Positions 7,603-15,756 of a stretch of DNA of 20,440 nucleotides are shown one piece after another. The notes under the pieces were generated by a model. The model saw nothing but the letters and a program-made list of their open reading frames with translations, had not been told where the DNA came from and ran no database searches. The stretch is from assembly GCA_003142355.1 (NCBI GenBank), contig PLMF01000164.1, positions 1 to 20,440 on the forward strand, in the 5' to 3' direction. The position numbers and the translations under genes were made by a program. How positions within the stretch are numbered: the stretch's first letter is position 1; each line of letters starts with the position of its first letter. Source of the stretch: Bryobacterales bacterium. Its GTDB lineage: Bacteria; Acidobacteriota; Terriglobia; Bryobacterales; Bryobacteraceae.

Positions 7603-9237
7603 CTAACGCTCTTCCATGGGAGTCTTGGCGTTGTCCAAGACATTGCCTTCAAAATGGAAAGACTTCAATTCTCCTGGACCGGCCGAAAGAAATGTTTCCG
7701 TGCCCGGAAAGGCGCGGCTGTTACGCAGTACCGCTCCTGGAGTTTGTGTCAGCCGCAACACTGGTGACACGGCCATTGGTTTTCTGGTCGTCACACCATC
7801 GAGTTCCAGGTTGGAGGCGGCTTCAATTGCGAAGACCGGACCGCGGCCGGCATTCAGTTGTACATGATGCAACTCCAACGCGTCGGTATACCGCGCCGTA
7901 AGCCCCACTTGGCCAGAACCTACAATGTCCGTCAAACGAAGCGCAGTGATGCGCATCTCAGGCAGTCCATCTATCTCAATGACCTTCTTTGCGCCGTCTA
8001 TGGTGACATTGCCGATAGCGATATTCCGAAACACCGGCGTACGCTCAGAGACAGGCTCCTCTTTGGTAGCGACTTCGCCTCCCATGATGTAGTAGCTGGT
8101 GACAACGATACCTACACCGACATTTTCCATGGTCCAGTTGTCGAAGCGGACGTCCTCGACGACACCTCCACGCCCGCGGCGGCTCTTGATTCGGATACCG
8201 TTCTCAGTGCCGACCGCGGTGATGTTGCTGGCCACAACATTACGGACGCTGCCAGACGTCTCACTGCCGATTACAACCGCACCGTGGGCGTGGTGCACCG
8301 TGCAGTTGGTGATCGTCACATGCTCAGTTGGTCGATTCACGCGCAGTCCGTCGGCGTCTTTTCCGGACTTGAGGACAATACCGTCGTCGCCAGTATCGAT
8401 ATAGTCGTCGGCAATGCGGACAAAGCGGCTGGAATCCGCCACGATGCCGTTGGTATGTGGGCCCGGATAAGTCTCAATCATGACGTTGCGAACGGTCGCG
8501 TTCTCCGAATAGAGCAAGTGCACGACAAACATAGGCGCGCCGATGATACGCACGCCTTCCACCAGCACATTCTTCGCATTCATGAAGCAGACAAAAGAGG
8601 GGCGTAGCTCCGCTGCGGCTTCGCGGTACTCTTCTTCGGAGACCGGCTGCTTGGCTTCGAGCGCTTTCAGCAGGTGATCCCAATGCGGACCGTTGGCGCT
8701 GCCGGACTCGTCGCCACCCGTGGAAACGACACCTTTGCGTGTCTTCAGGTACTCTTCATAAGCGCCTTTGTATGCCTTGCGCCACTCTTCATAATCGCCG
8801 GTAGTGAGAATGCCGCGTCCAGTGACTGTGACATTCTCCACATCGTGGCCGCCAATGAGCGGCATCGGAGCCAGCGTCTCGATGCCCAGATACCTACTCT
8901 TCGTGAACGGCAGCGGAGCTACGGGAAACTCGATCGTAGCCCCGGCATCGATATCCAGGGTCATGTTGCTGAACAACTCGATGGGCCCGGAGGTGTACCT
9001 GCCCGGAGGCGCATAAATGGTGCCGCCTCCAGCGGCTTTCGCGGCCTGGATCGCTTGCCGGAAGGCGTCTGTTGCAGGCGCAGAGCCATCCTTCTTCGCG
9101 CCGTAATCGGCGATATTGAACAGTTGCCGCCCTGAACTGGCGGCGAAAGCATAATTCGGCGCACAAGACGGCAGGGCAAGAAGGATGCTCCAAACTGTCG
9201 GAACTGTGAATCGCTTGTTACGAAACGAATGCGACAT
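7603..9237 (-). CDS. Secreted GH28 polygalacturonase-like glycosidase
   Basis: 544 residues with an N-terminal signal peptide (hydrophobic 14-32; plausible cleavage after AFA, though LPSC also resembles a weak lipobox). FNIADYGAKKDGSAPATDAFRQAI is the usual start of the pectate-lyase-superfamily beta-helix. GH28 motifs in order: the NTD-motif position reads HTNGIVADSS (261-270), GDDGI (283-287) supplies the Asp pair, HAHG (316-319) the His, and RIK (349-351) the substrate-binding Arg/Lys. Residues 147-213 form a charged helical insertion in the helix. The family hydrolyses galacturonan or related uronic-acid bonds with inversion. Asn263 replaces the first catalytic Asp. AAGGAG four bases before the ATG fixes the start. 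GC is lower than in adjacent genes. Confidence 0.9.
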   Translation of the reverse strand: MSHSFRNKRFTVPTVWSILLALPSCAPNYAFAASSGRQLFNIADYGAKKDGSAPATDAFRQAIQAAKAAGGGTIYAPPGRYTSGPIELFSNMTLDIDAGATIEFPVAPLPFTKSRYLGIETLAPMPLIGGHDVENVTVTGRGILTTGDYEEWRKAYKGAYEEYLKTRKGVVSTGGDESGSANGPHWDHLLKALEAKQPVSEEEYREAAAELRPSFVCFMNAKNVLVEGVRIIGAPMFVVHLLYSENATVRNVMIETYPGPHTNGIVADSSRFVRIADDYIDTGDDGIVLKSGKDADGLRVNRPTEHVTITNCTVHHAHGAVVIGSETSGSVRNVVASNITAVGTENGIRIKSRRGRGGVVEDVRFDNWTMENVGVGIVVTSYYIMGGEVATKEEPVSERTPVFRNIAIGNVTIDGAKKVIEIDGLPEMRITALRLTDIVGSGQVGLTARYTDALELHHVQLNAGRGPVFAIEAASNLELDGVTTRKPMAVSPVLRLTQTPGAVLRNSRAFPGTETFLSAGPGELKSFHFEGNVLDNAKTPMEER

Positions 9238-9346
9238 AGGTCTCCTTGGCCGAACTGGCCCGTGCCTGAATTGTAGTACACTGCCGTGACAGTTTCCTCG
9301 GCCGCGCGGTGTGAGTTCCCCCCTCCATCTGTTACCATTTCAGCCA

Positions 9347-10264
9347 ATGGACGCCGTACAAATCTCGCACGTGACCAGGACCTTCGGCAGTGTGATCGCG
9401 GTAGACGACCTCTCGCTCACCGTGCCCCAGGGTTCGATCTACGGGTTTATCGGGCCGAACGGCTCGGGCAAGACCACCACCATGCGCATGATCGTGAACA
9501 TCTTCTATCCCGATCGCGGCGAAATCCGCCTCTTCGGAGATGGCCGGCCGGAAGACAGCACGGACCTCATCGGATATCTTCCCGAAGAGCGCGGCCTTTA
9601 CCAGAAAATGACCGTCCAGGCGCTGCTCGAATTCTACGGCGAGCTGCGCTCCGGCCGCGGCGTCAAAAAGGAAGTCACGCGCTGGCTCCAGAGGCTGGAC
9701 CTCGCGGGCCGCGCCTCCGATAAGGTCGAAACGCTCAGCCGGGGCATGAGCCAGAAGGTTCAGTTCATCGCCACCGTCATCCCCGAACCGAAGCTTCTCC
9801 TCCTCGACGAACCCTTCAGCGGCCTCGACCCGGTGAGCGCGGAGGCCATCCGCTCCGCCATTCTGGATCTCCGCCGGCACGGCGTCACGATCATCCTCAG
9901 CACCCACGACATGCACCTGGCGGAAACCCTGTGCGACTACATCTTCATGATCTTCCGCGGCCGGAAGGTCCTGGACGGCACCCTCAGTTCGATTCAGGAT
10001 CAGTACGGCGACGACACCATACGGGTTACAGCCGACGGCGGCTTCGTGGCGGTCGAGCAGCTTCCCGGAGTCGAGCAGATCCGCGACCTGGGACAGGTTG
10101 TTGAGCTGCGGCTGACGCGCGGCGCGGACCCGCAGGAGGTTCTACGCGCCCTGGTGGCGCAGGCTCGCGTGACCAGCTTCTCGCTCACGAAGCCCTCCCT
10201 GCACGACATCTTCATGCGCATTGCCGGCCCCGCGGCCGAGGAGGCCAGCCATGCGAATGCATAA
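9347..10264 (+). CDS. ABC transporter ATP-binding protein (NatA/CcmA-like)
   Basis: 305 residues from the ATG at 9347; a GTG at 9311 would add 12 residues that do not belong to the domain, so I prefer the ATG. All ATPase motifs are intact: Walker A GPNGSGKTT (36-44), signature LSRGMSQ (130-136), Walker B LLLLDEP (150-156) with catalytic Glu155, and the H-loop His187 in LSTHD. The last 80 residues resemble the DUF4162 tail seen in ATPases that pair with ABC-2 permeases. No clear ribosome site precedes the ATG. The 3' end overlaps the permease gene by 14 bases, so the two are translated together. The probable role is energising an efflux pump; the substrate is unknown. Confidence 0.93.
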   Translation: MDAVQISHVTRTFGSVIAVDDLSLTVPQGSIYGFIGPNGSGKTTTMRMIVNIFYPDRGEIRLFGDGRPEDSTDLIGYLPEERGLYQKMTVQALLEFYGELRSGRGVKKEVTRWLQRLDLAGRASDKVETLSRGMSQKVQFIATVIPEPKLLLLDEPFSGLDPVSAEAIRSAILDLRRHGVTIILSTHDMHLAETLCDYIFMIFRGRKVLDGTLSSIQDQYGDDTIRVTADGGFVAVEQLPGVEQIRDLGQVVELRLTRGADPQEVLRALVAQARVTSFSLTKPSLHDIFMRIAGPAAEEASHANA

Positions 10265-11576
10265 GATCTCGACCATCGCCAAACGCGACTACATAGCCAC
10301 CGTCCGCACCAAGGCGTTTATCTTCGGCCTGGTGGTCGCCCCTATGCTGTTCGGCGGCGGATCCATCGCCATGTCGCTTTTCAAAGGCCAACCCGATTTG
10401 AAGGACCGCCGCGTCGCCATCGTCGACCACACGGGCGTCGTGGCCGGCCACCTGGTGAACGCCGCTCGAGAGAAGAACGACCGCGAGCTCTTCGACAAGA
10501 AAACGCACCAGCAGATCGCCCCCCGCTACGTTTTCGAGGTGATCTCGCCGGCCGCCAATTCCAGGGATCAGTTGCTCGCGCTTTCCGGCCGCGTCCGCCG
10601 CAAGCAACTCGTCGCATTTCTCGAAATCGGCAAGGATGCGCTGCGCCCCGCGGACCCTGCCGGCGACGCCACCGCCCGCGTCTCTTACTACACCAACGCC
10701 GGCGGCATCGACGAGATGCGCAACTGGCTCAACGGCCCCATCAACGACGGCGTACGCCTGGCGCGCCTGGCGCAGCTCGGCATCGACATCGACCGCAACA
10801 AAGGCCTGACGGCCTCGGTCCCCATCGACGGGCTCAGCTTGGTGGAGCGCGACGAAAAGACCGGCGAAGTGCATCCAGCGCGCAAACGCAGCGAGCTCGA
10901 AGGCTTCTTCGTGCCCTTCGCGGTGGCCATGATTCTCGCCATGATCGTCATGGTGGGCTCGGCCCCCATGCTGCAAAACGTCACGCAGGATAAAAGCCAG
11001 CGCATCGTCGAGACGCTGTTGGGCGCGGCCACCCCATTCGAACTCATGACCGGCAAAGTGCTGGGTTCGGTGGGCGTTTCCATGACCAGTTCCGTGCTGT
11101 ACGTGCTGGCCGGCACCTTTGCGGTCAATGCCCTGGGAGTCGCCGGCCTGTTGCCGCTCACCATCATCCCCTGGTTCTACGTCTACCTGCTGGCCGACGT
11201 GGTCATGCTCTGCTCTTTCGCCGCCGCGCTGGGGGCGTGCTGCAGCACGCCACAGGACGCGCAGAATCTGGCCATCGTGCTCCTCATGCCGTGCCTCATT
11301 CCCATGTTCATGCTGGTGACCGTGCTGCGGCAGCCCAACGGTACGCTGGCTACGGTGATGTCGCTCGTCCCGCCCTTTACCCCGATCCTCATGCTGTTGC
11401 GGCAGGCCATGCCCGGCGGCGTTCCCGCGTGGCAACCGTGGGTGGGACTGGCAGGCGTTTTGGTCTTCGCGGCCGCAACCGTATGGGCCGCTTCCCGCAT
11501 CTTCCGGGTGGCCATCCTGGTGCAAGGCAAACCGCCGCGCCTGGCCGAGATGGTGCGCTGGGCCATGAAAGGCTGA
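10251..11576 (+). CDS. ABC-2 type permease (NatB-like)
   Basis: 441 residues. One membrane helix (about 22-44) is followed by a large extracytoplasmic domain (about 45-215), then five or six helices from about 218 to 420, including FFVPFAVAMILAMIVMV. This is the layout of ABC2_membrane_3/NatB permeases. The conserved cytoplasmic loop QDKSQRIVETLLGAATPFELMTGKVLG (246-272) matches the family's ATPase-contact segment. The ATG at 10251 is chosen because GAGGAGG lies five bases upstream; an upstream GTG at 10221 lacks such a site. The partner is the preceding ATPase. The sequence does not show whether it exports sodium, as the Nat family does, or an organic compound. Confidence 0.9.
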   Translation: MRMHKISTIAKRDYIATVRTKAFIFGLVVAPMLFGGGSIAMSLFKGQPDLKDRRVAIVDHTGVVAGHLVNAAREKNDRELFDKKTHQQIAPRYVFEVISPAANSRDQLLALSGRVRRKQLVAFLEIGKDALRPADPAGDATARVSYYTNAGGIDEMRNWLNGPINDGVRLARLAQLGIDIDRNKGLTASVPIDGLSLVERDEKTGEVHPARKRSELEGFFVPFAVAMILAMIVMVGSAPMLQNVTQDKSQRIVETLLGAATPFELMTGKVLGSVGVSMTSSVLYVLAGTFAVNALGVAGLLPLTIIPWFYVYLLADVVMLCSFAAALGACCSTPQDAQNLAIVLLMPCLIPMFMLVTVLRQPNGTLATVMSLVPPFTPILMLLRQAMPGGVPAWQPWVGLAGVLVFAAATVWAASRIFRVAILVQGKPPRLAEMVRWAMKG

Positions 11577-11578
11577 CT

Positions 11579-11629
11579 GGGGACAGGCTTCGAGTTTCGC
11601 CGCCTTTGCGAAACTCGCTGCCTGTCCCC
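11579..11629. repeat. Long imperfect palindrome, REP-like
   Basis: GGGGACAGGC (11579-11588), TT, CGAGTTTCGC (11591-11600), loop CGCCTTT, GCGAAACTCG (11608-11617), CT, GCCTGTCCCC (11620-11629). Two perfect 10-base stems are separated by a two-base internal mismatch. It begins three bases after the permease stop and ends 17 bases before the methyltransferase ATG. It would fold strongly in RNA and could terminate transcription, but the size and shape suggest a dispersed REP-type element. No tyrosine transposase gene lies nearby. Confidence 0.85.
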
Positions 11630-11645
11630 GAATTTTGCCGTGTAT

Positions 11646-12476
11646 ATGCACGAATCCGTTCCCAGCCGTACCGCCCTTCGCGTCGCCGCCCGGCGCGCGG
11701 CCCATCAGATTCTGGATCGCCCGCCGGTTTTCGAGGACCCGCTGGCGCTGGCAATCGTCGGCGCGGAAGCCGCCGCGAAGGCATCGTCGGACGCCTCGCC
11801 GCCTTCCCTGCGCGCGGCCATGGCGGCGCGCAGCCGCTTCGCCGAAGACGAGTTGGCGCGCGCCATCGAGCGTGGCGTCCGCCAGTACGTGCTGCTGGGC
11901 GCCGGCCTCGATACGTTCGCGTATCGCAATCCGCACGCCGCGCTCGGCCTGCGCGTGTTTGAAGTGGATCACCCCGCCACGCAGGAGTGGAAGCGCGGCC
12001 GCCTGCGGGCCGCCGGAATCGAGATTCCCGCGGAAACCGTCTTCGTCGCGGTGAACTTCGAACGCCAGTCGCTCGCGGACGCGCTCCCGTCCGCCGGTTT
12101 CCGCGCCGGGGAGCCCGCGTTCTTCTCCTGGCTGGGCGTGGTTCCCTATCTCACCGAGGGCGCCTTCCTGACCACCATGTCATTCATCGCCACTTTGCCG
12201 CCGGCGAGCGGTGTGGTGTTCGATTACGCCGTGGCGCGGCACGCCCTCAGCCCCCGGGAACAACTCGCGCGCGATGCTCTGGCCAGCCGCGTGGCCGCCG
12301 CCGGTGAGCCTTTCCGGCTCGTCTTCGACCCCGCGGCGCTGGCCGCGCAAGTCCGCCAGTTGGGATTTCGCCATCTGGAAGATCTGGACGCCGCCGAAAT
12401 CAACTCGCGCTACTTCCGCGACCGCGCCGACGGTCTGGCGGTCCGGGTGACCCACCTGCTGTGCGCGCGCGTCTGA
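11646..12476 (+). CDS. SAM-dependent methyltransferase, LCM/PF04072 family
   Basis: 276 residues. The SAM-binding motif I reads VLLGAGLDTFAYR (82-94), followed by motif II EVDHPATQEWKR (106-117). Both are hallmarks of the leucine carboxyl methyltransferase-like family that includes many bacterial O-methyltransferases (TIGR00027 type). The N-terminus SRTALRVAARRAAHQILDRPPVFEDPLA is also typical. The ATG at 11646 begins a conserved-looking N-terminus; a GTG two codons earlier (11640) is the alternative, and neither has a clear ribosome site. It lies between a REP-like palindrome and a convergent hairpin, so it is probably a single-gene unit. The substrate is not predictable. Confidence 0.88.
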   Translation: MHESVPSRTALRVAARRAAHQILDRPPVFEDPLALAIVGAEAAAKASSDASPPSLRAAMAARSRFAEDELARAIERGVRQYVLLGAGLDTFAYRNPHAALGLRVFEVDHPATQEWKRGRLRAAGIEIPAETVFVAVNFERQSLADALPSAGFRAGEPAFFSWLGVVPYLTEGAFLTTMSFIATLPPASGVVFDYAVARHALSPREQLARDALASRVAAAGEPFRLVFDPAALAAQVRQLGFRHLEDLDAAEINSRYFRDRADGLAVRVTHLLCARV

Positions 12477-12507
12477 GCGGTTATCAACAGGAGTCGTGGC
12501 ATGAACA

Positions 12508-12522
12508 GACCCGACTCGGGTC
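12508..12522. terminator. Short palindrome between convergent genes
   Basis: GACCCGA-C-TCGGGTC is a perfect dyad in the 52-base gap between the methyltransferase and the converging propeller gene. It could act as a hairpin terminator for both strands. No T-run follows, so rho-independent function is uncertain. Confidence 0.45.
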
Positions 12523-12528
12523 AATCGC

Positions 12529-13575
12529 CTACTTCCCGACCACAAGAATCGAGAATGAATCCGGTAACATCTGGCGGCCGGGTCCGCGGCCTCCCTTTTT
12601 CTCGGCCGGCGGCGGCGCATCCGGCGGAGGCGGGGCGGGCGCGGCGTACTCCGCGGCGATCACCAGAATCCGGTCCGTCTTGCTATCGAGCGTCAGCGTC
12701 TTGCCGCCCGTCATGGTCGGCACCGTCTGTTCCACCGCGAAACTGGTGGGGCTGTTCTCTTTGATCACGGTCAGGGTGCCATTGCCGTGCGAGCTGAAAG
12801 CTTCCATGGTCTTGGGATTGAACACGGCGCCGTCGCTCGCTCCCGCGAGCGGAAGCGTATCCAGAATCTTGCCATCCTGGGCGCTCAGAATCACCATATT
12901 CTGCGGATTGCGGCACGCCGCGAAAAGAACCTGGTTCTTCACATCCAGCGCCAGGCCGGCGCAGCCATCGCCTTTGCCCGCCAGGTCGTAGTGCGCCTTG
13001 ACGGTCATCGTCCTGGCATCCACTACGGCGACACTGTGCGCGTCCTCGATATCGATGTAGATGGTGCCTTTGCCGTCCGTGGCGGCCTGTTCCGGCGCGC
13101 CGCCCAGGTCGTCAATCGTGCCGGCGATGGTGCCGTCAGCCGCGTTGATCGCGGTGGCGTGCGGCTTGCTGTGGCTCAATATGTAGACGCGGTCGTTGAA
13201 CGGGTCGTACAGGTAGCCGTCCGGGTTTCCCTTCACGTCGATGGTCTTGATGGTCGCCAGCGTCTGGCTGTCGAACATCACCACCGGGTTGCTGCTGGCG
13301 AACCCGTGATTCGACTTCGGCGAAACCGTCGCACCGTGCACTCTGAGGGTGTTCGGAACCTCACCAACCTTCTCTAGAGTGTCCAGGTTGAACACCGTCA
13401 CCCGTCCGGGATTCCCGCTGCGCCCGATGTACAGCCGGCGGCCGGCCGCGTCCGCCGTCACGTAGTCAAAACCGCCATCGCCGCCGACTTTGGCTGTTTT
13501 TTGCACCTTGTACGGGCCATTTTGGGCCAGACCGATGGAAGCTGCCATCACCCATGCCAGACAAAATTGTCGCAT
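12529..13575 (-). CDS. Secreted YVTN/YncE-type beta-propeller protein
   Basis: 348 residues with a short signal peptide (MRQFCLAWVMAASIGLAQ). The rest is a chain of propeller-blade repeats such as GRRLYIGRSGNPGRVTVFNLDTLEKVGEV, DRVYILSHSKPHATAINAADGTIAGTI and GTIYIDIEDAHSVAVVDARTMTV, the pattern of YncE/YVTN and lactonase-like seven-bladed propellers. A proline-rich insert (about 311-334, APAPPPPDAPPPAEKKGGRG) interrupts the final blade before SFSILVVGK closes it. AAGGAG lies seven bases before the ATG. Such proteins are periplasmic or extracellular scaffolds; no catalytic residues can be assigned. Confidence 0.87.
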   Translation of the reverse strand: MRQFCLAWVMAASIGLAQNGPYKVQKTAKVGGDGGFDYVTADAAGRRLYIGRSGNPGRVTVFNLDTLEKVGEVPNTLRVHGATVSPKSNHGFASSNPVVMFDSQTLATIKTIDVKGNPDGYLYDPFNDRVYILSHSKPHATAINAADGTIAGTIDDLGGAPEQAATDGKGTIYIDIEDAHSVAVVDARTMTVKAHYDLAGKGDGCAGLALDVKNQVLFAACRNPQNMVILSAQDGKILDTLPLAGASDGAVFNPKTMEAFSSHGNGTLTVIKENSPTSFAVEQTVPTMTGGKTLTLDSKTDRILVIAAEYAAPAPPPPDAPPPAEKKGGRGPGRQMLPDSFSILVVGK

Positions 13576-13625
13576 CGATTATCTCCTTCAAGGGGGTCGG
13601 GATTCTCGTATCCCGGTCGCCCGTC

Positions 13626-13631
13626 AGTATA
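13626..13631 (-). promoter_or_regulatory. -10-like hexamer TATACT for the YncE-type gene
   Basis: TATACT on the minus strand, 50 bases before the ATG of the propeller gene, within the 187-base divergent gap. No good -35 hexamer is visible. On the opposite strand TATCAT (13725-13730) may serve the divergent membrane-protein gene. Confidence 0.4.
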
Positions 13632-13762
13632 GCTCAGATCTTTCCGATGGCGCGAAGGCGCATCGAACATGCCCTGGAAAACGGCCCGAAAAACCGCGCT
13701 CCCGACCGCCGCGGCGCGCCACGCTATCATGAACTCGTAACACCCGGAGATCACTCGAACGG

Positions 13763-14776
13763 ATGAGCGACTCGCCTTCGCGCCGCAAACTGCCTTCCTG
13801 GCTGCCCCCGTTGCTGGGCTATGGCCTTTCCCTCGGCTGCCTTCTGTGGGTGCTCCATGGCTACCCCATCAACGAGTTTATGCAGGCCATCCCCTCCCTG
13901 GATTGGCGGTGGGTGAGCGTCGCCGTCCTGGCCGACCTCGCTGTTTACGTCGCGCAGGCCTGGCGATGGAACATCTTGCTGGCCCCCGTCGTCCGGCTGC
14001 GTTTCTGGCGCACCGTGCAGATCGTTTATATCGGGCTCTTCGCCAATGAAGTGCTTCCCCTGCGCGCCGGCGAGTTGATCCGCTGGTACCTGTTGGCCCA
14101 CTGGAACGACCTGCGGCTCTCGCTCAGCTTCGCTTCCGTCACCGTCGAGCGTCTGATCGACGGCGTCTGGATGCTGCTCGCGTTCCTCATCACCGCCGGC
14201 TTCGTCAAAGGAATCCCCAGAAACCTCATCATCCTGGTCCAGGTTCTGGGCGCGCTCATCATCCTCGGCGCCGGCGGCTTGTTCTGGATGGTTTCCACTC
14301 GGCGCCAGGCACGCGCCGCGGACAGCGAGAGCCGCTGGTCCTCCACCCTGCGCCACGTCGTCGAGGGCCTCCAACTCATGGGGAATCTCCGCACCCTCGC
14401 CATGACCTCTCTCATCAGCCTGCTTTACCTCTTGCTGCAAGTCGTCGTGGTCTATGCCCTCATGAAATCCTACCTGCTGGACCTTTCCTTCTGGGTGGCC
14501 GCGGGCGTGCTCGCGATCGTCCGCGTGGGAACCGTGGTGCCCAACGCTCCCGGCAACGTCGGCCTGCTGAATGTCGCCTGCGTGCTCGCGCTCCGGCTCT
14601 TCGACGTCGAAACCAACGTCGCCAAGACGTTCTCCCTCATCCTGCTGGGCGCGCAGTCTTTTCCGCTGCTCCTCGGCGGCGCCGTTGCCACCGCCCTCAC
14701 CGGCTCGAACATTGGAGAAATCCACGCCCGCGCCAAACGCGGCGTCCACTCGAATCCTCCGAACCCTACGCTATAA
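13763..14776 (+). CDS. Lysylphosphatidylglycerol synthase TM-region family membrane protein (UPF0104-like)
   Basis: 337 residues with about eight hydrophobic helices. The motifs LFANEVLPLRAGELIRWYLL, SFASVTVERLIDGVWMLLAF and VPNAPGNVGLLNVACVLALRLF are characteristic of the flippase-like LPG_synthase_TM family (PF03706). The cytoplasmic aminoacyl-transfer domain of MprF is absent, so this is a stand-alone membrane module; related proteins are thought to move lipid-linked substrates. The ATG at 13763 has GGAG thirteen bases upstream, which is long. The stop TAA lies inside a TATAAT and only seven bases separate it from ilvE. Confidence 0.87.
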   Translation: MSDSPSRRKLPSWLPPLLGYGLSLGCLLWVLHGYPINEFMQAIPSLDWRWVSVAVLADLAVYVAQAWRWNILLAPVVRLRFWRTVQIVYIGLFANEVLPLRAGELIRWYLLAHWNDLRLSLSFASVTVERLIDGVWMLLAFLITAGFVKGIPRNLIILVQVLGALIILGAGGLFWMVSTRRQARAADSESRWSSTLRHVVEGLQLMGNLRTLAMTSLISLLYLLLQVVVVYALMKSYLLDLSFWVAAGVLAIVRVGTVVPNAPGNVGLLNVACVLALRLFDVETNVAKTFSLILLGAQSFPLLLGGAVATALTGSNIGEIHARAKRGVHSNPPNPTL

Positions 14777-14777
14777 T
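14772..14777 (+). promoter_or_regulatory. TATAAT six bases before the ilvE start
   Basis: A perfect -10 hexamer overlaps the stop codon of the upstream gene and lies six bases before the ilvE ATG, which has no Shine-Dalgarno sequence. A transcript from it would begin at or next to the ATG (leaderless). No TTGACA-like element is seen at the proper distance. Confidence 0.45.
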
Positions 14778-14783
14778 TGACCC

Positions 14784-15716
14784 ATGTTGACGCCCACTGA
14801 AAAGATCTGGCATAACGGCCGCTTCATCCGATGGGACGAGGCCACCATCCACGTCCTCTCCCACGTGGTGAGCTACGGCAGCTCCGTCTTCGAGGGAATC
14901 CGCTGCTACTCCACGCCCGCCGGACCCGCCATCTTTCGCCTTCGCGAACACGTTCGCCGCATGATCGATTCGGCCAAAATATACCGCATGGAGAATCTCG
15001 GCTTCTCGCCCGATCAGCTTGCCGAAGCCATGCTCGAGCTGGTCCGCGTCAACCACATGGATGCCTGCTACATCCGCCCCATCGTCCTGCGCGGATACGG
15101 AGAGGTGGGCGTCAATCCGCTGCGGAACCCGATTGACATCTATATCGCCTGCTGGGAGTGGGGCCAGTACCTGGGAGAGGAAGCCCTCGCCGAAGGCGTC
15201 GACGTCTGCGTCTCGAGCTGGACCCGCCTCGCCCCCAACACCCTGCCCGCTCTCGCCAAGGCTGGCGCCAATTACATGAACTCGCAGCTCATCAAGATGG
15301 AAGCCCTGGCCAACGGCTACTCCGAGGGCATCGCCCTCGACTCCGCCGGCCATGTCAGCGAAGGCTCCGGCGAGAACATCTTCGTGGTGCGCGACGGCAG
15401 GATCCATACCCCCCCGCTGGGCGCTTCCGTCCTGCCCGGAATCACCCGCGATGCCATCCTGACCCTGGCCCGCGATCTCGGCATTCCGCTGGTTGAGGCC
15501 ATCGTCCCGCGCGAAATGCTGTACATCGCCGATGAGGTCTTCTTCTCCGGCACCGCCGCCGAGATTACCCCCATTCGCTCCATCGATCGCATCCCGGTTG
15601 GCAAGGGCCGCCGCGGCCCGGTTGCGGAGAGGTTGCAGAAGGAATTCTTCGGAATCGTCAACGGCGCCACGCCCGACCGCTACGCCTGGCTCTCGCCCGT
15701 CCACGTCGCCGTATAG
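14784..15716 (+). CDS. ilvE: Branched-chain amino acid aminotransferase
   Basis: 310 residues, the usual length for class IV PLP aminotransferases. The Schiff-base lysine is Lys159 in [23 protein letters not shown] (191-200) is the family signature with Glu193, the residue that contacts the cofactor pyridine nitrogen. Arg59 (in [14 protein letters not shown]) and the phosphate-binding [11 protein letters not shown] and [11 protein letters not shown] motifs are also present. The enzyme performs the last step of valine, leucine and isoleucine synthesis and the first step of their breakdown, using 2-oxoglutarate/glutamate in the cytoplasm. The motif set fits IlvE better than D-amino acid transaminase or aminodeoxychorismate lyase. 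No other ilv gene is in the window. Confidence 0.94.
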   Translation: MLTPTEKIWHNGRFIRWDEATIHVLSHVVSYGSSVFEGIRCYSTPAGPAIFRLREHVRRMIDSAKIYRMENLGFSPDQLAEAMLELVRVNHMDACYIRPIVLRGYGEVGVNPLRNPIDIYIACWEWGQYLGEEALAEGVDVCVSSWTRLAPNTLPALAKAGANYMNSQLIKMEALANGYSEGIALDSAGHVSEGSGENIFVVRDGRIHTPPLGASVLPGITRDAILTLARDLGIPLVEAIVPREMLYIADEVFFSGTAAEITPIRSIDRIPVGKGRRGPVAERLQKEFFGIVNGATPDRYAWLSPVHVAV

Positions 15717-15720
15717 TGGG

Positions 15721-15756
15721 GCAGATTGCCAATCTGCGGCCGATTGTCAATCGGCC
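15721..15756. repeat. Tandem pair of perfect hairpins after ilvE
   Basis: Hairpin one: GCAGATT-gcc-AATCTGC (15721-15737). Hairpin two, immediately adjacent: GGCCGATT-gtc-AATCGGCC (15738-15756). Both share the core GATTGnCAATC with three-base loops. It starts four bases after the ilvE stop and may terminate that transcript; the paired, related cores suggest a repeat family rather than a simple terminator. Confidence 0.8.

Noticed and set aside
9272..9280. TGTAGTA, a half-site like the staphylococcal BlaI/MecI operator, upstream of the GH28 gene
   Set aside because: The matching TACTACA half is absent, and the local repressor's own promoter uses a different dyad.
10212..11972. 586-codon antisense frame opposite the ABC permease and methyltransferase
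   Set aside because: It spans two genes and the REP-like palindrome, and its composition (Gly/His/Arg/Gln) is typical of GC-driven open frames.
13751..14749. 332-codon antisense frame opposite the LPG-synthase-TM gene
   Set aside because: It mirrors a clear membrane protein; the antisense product is Asp/Glu/Gln/Gly-rich low-complexity sequence.
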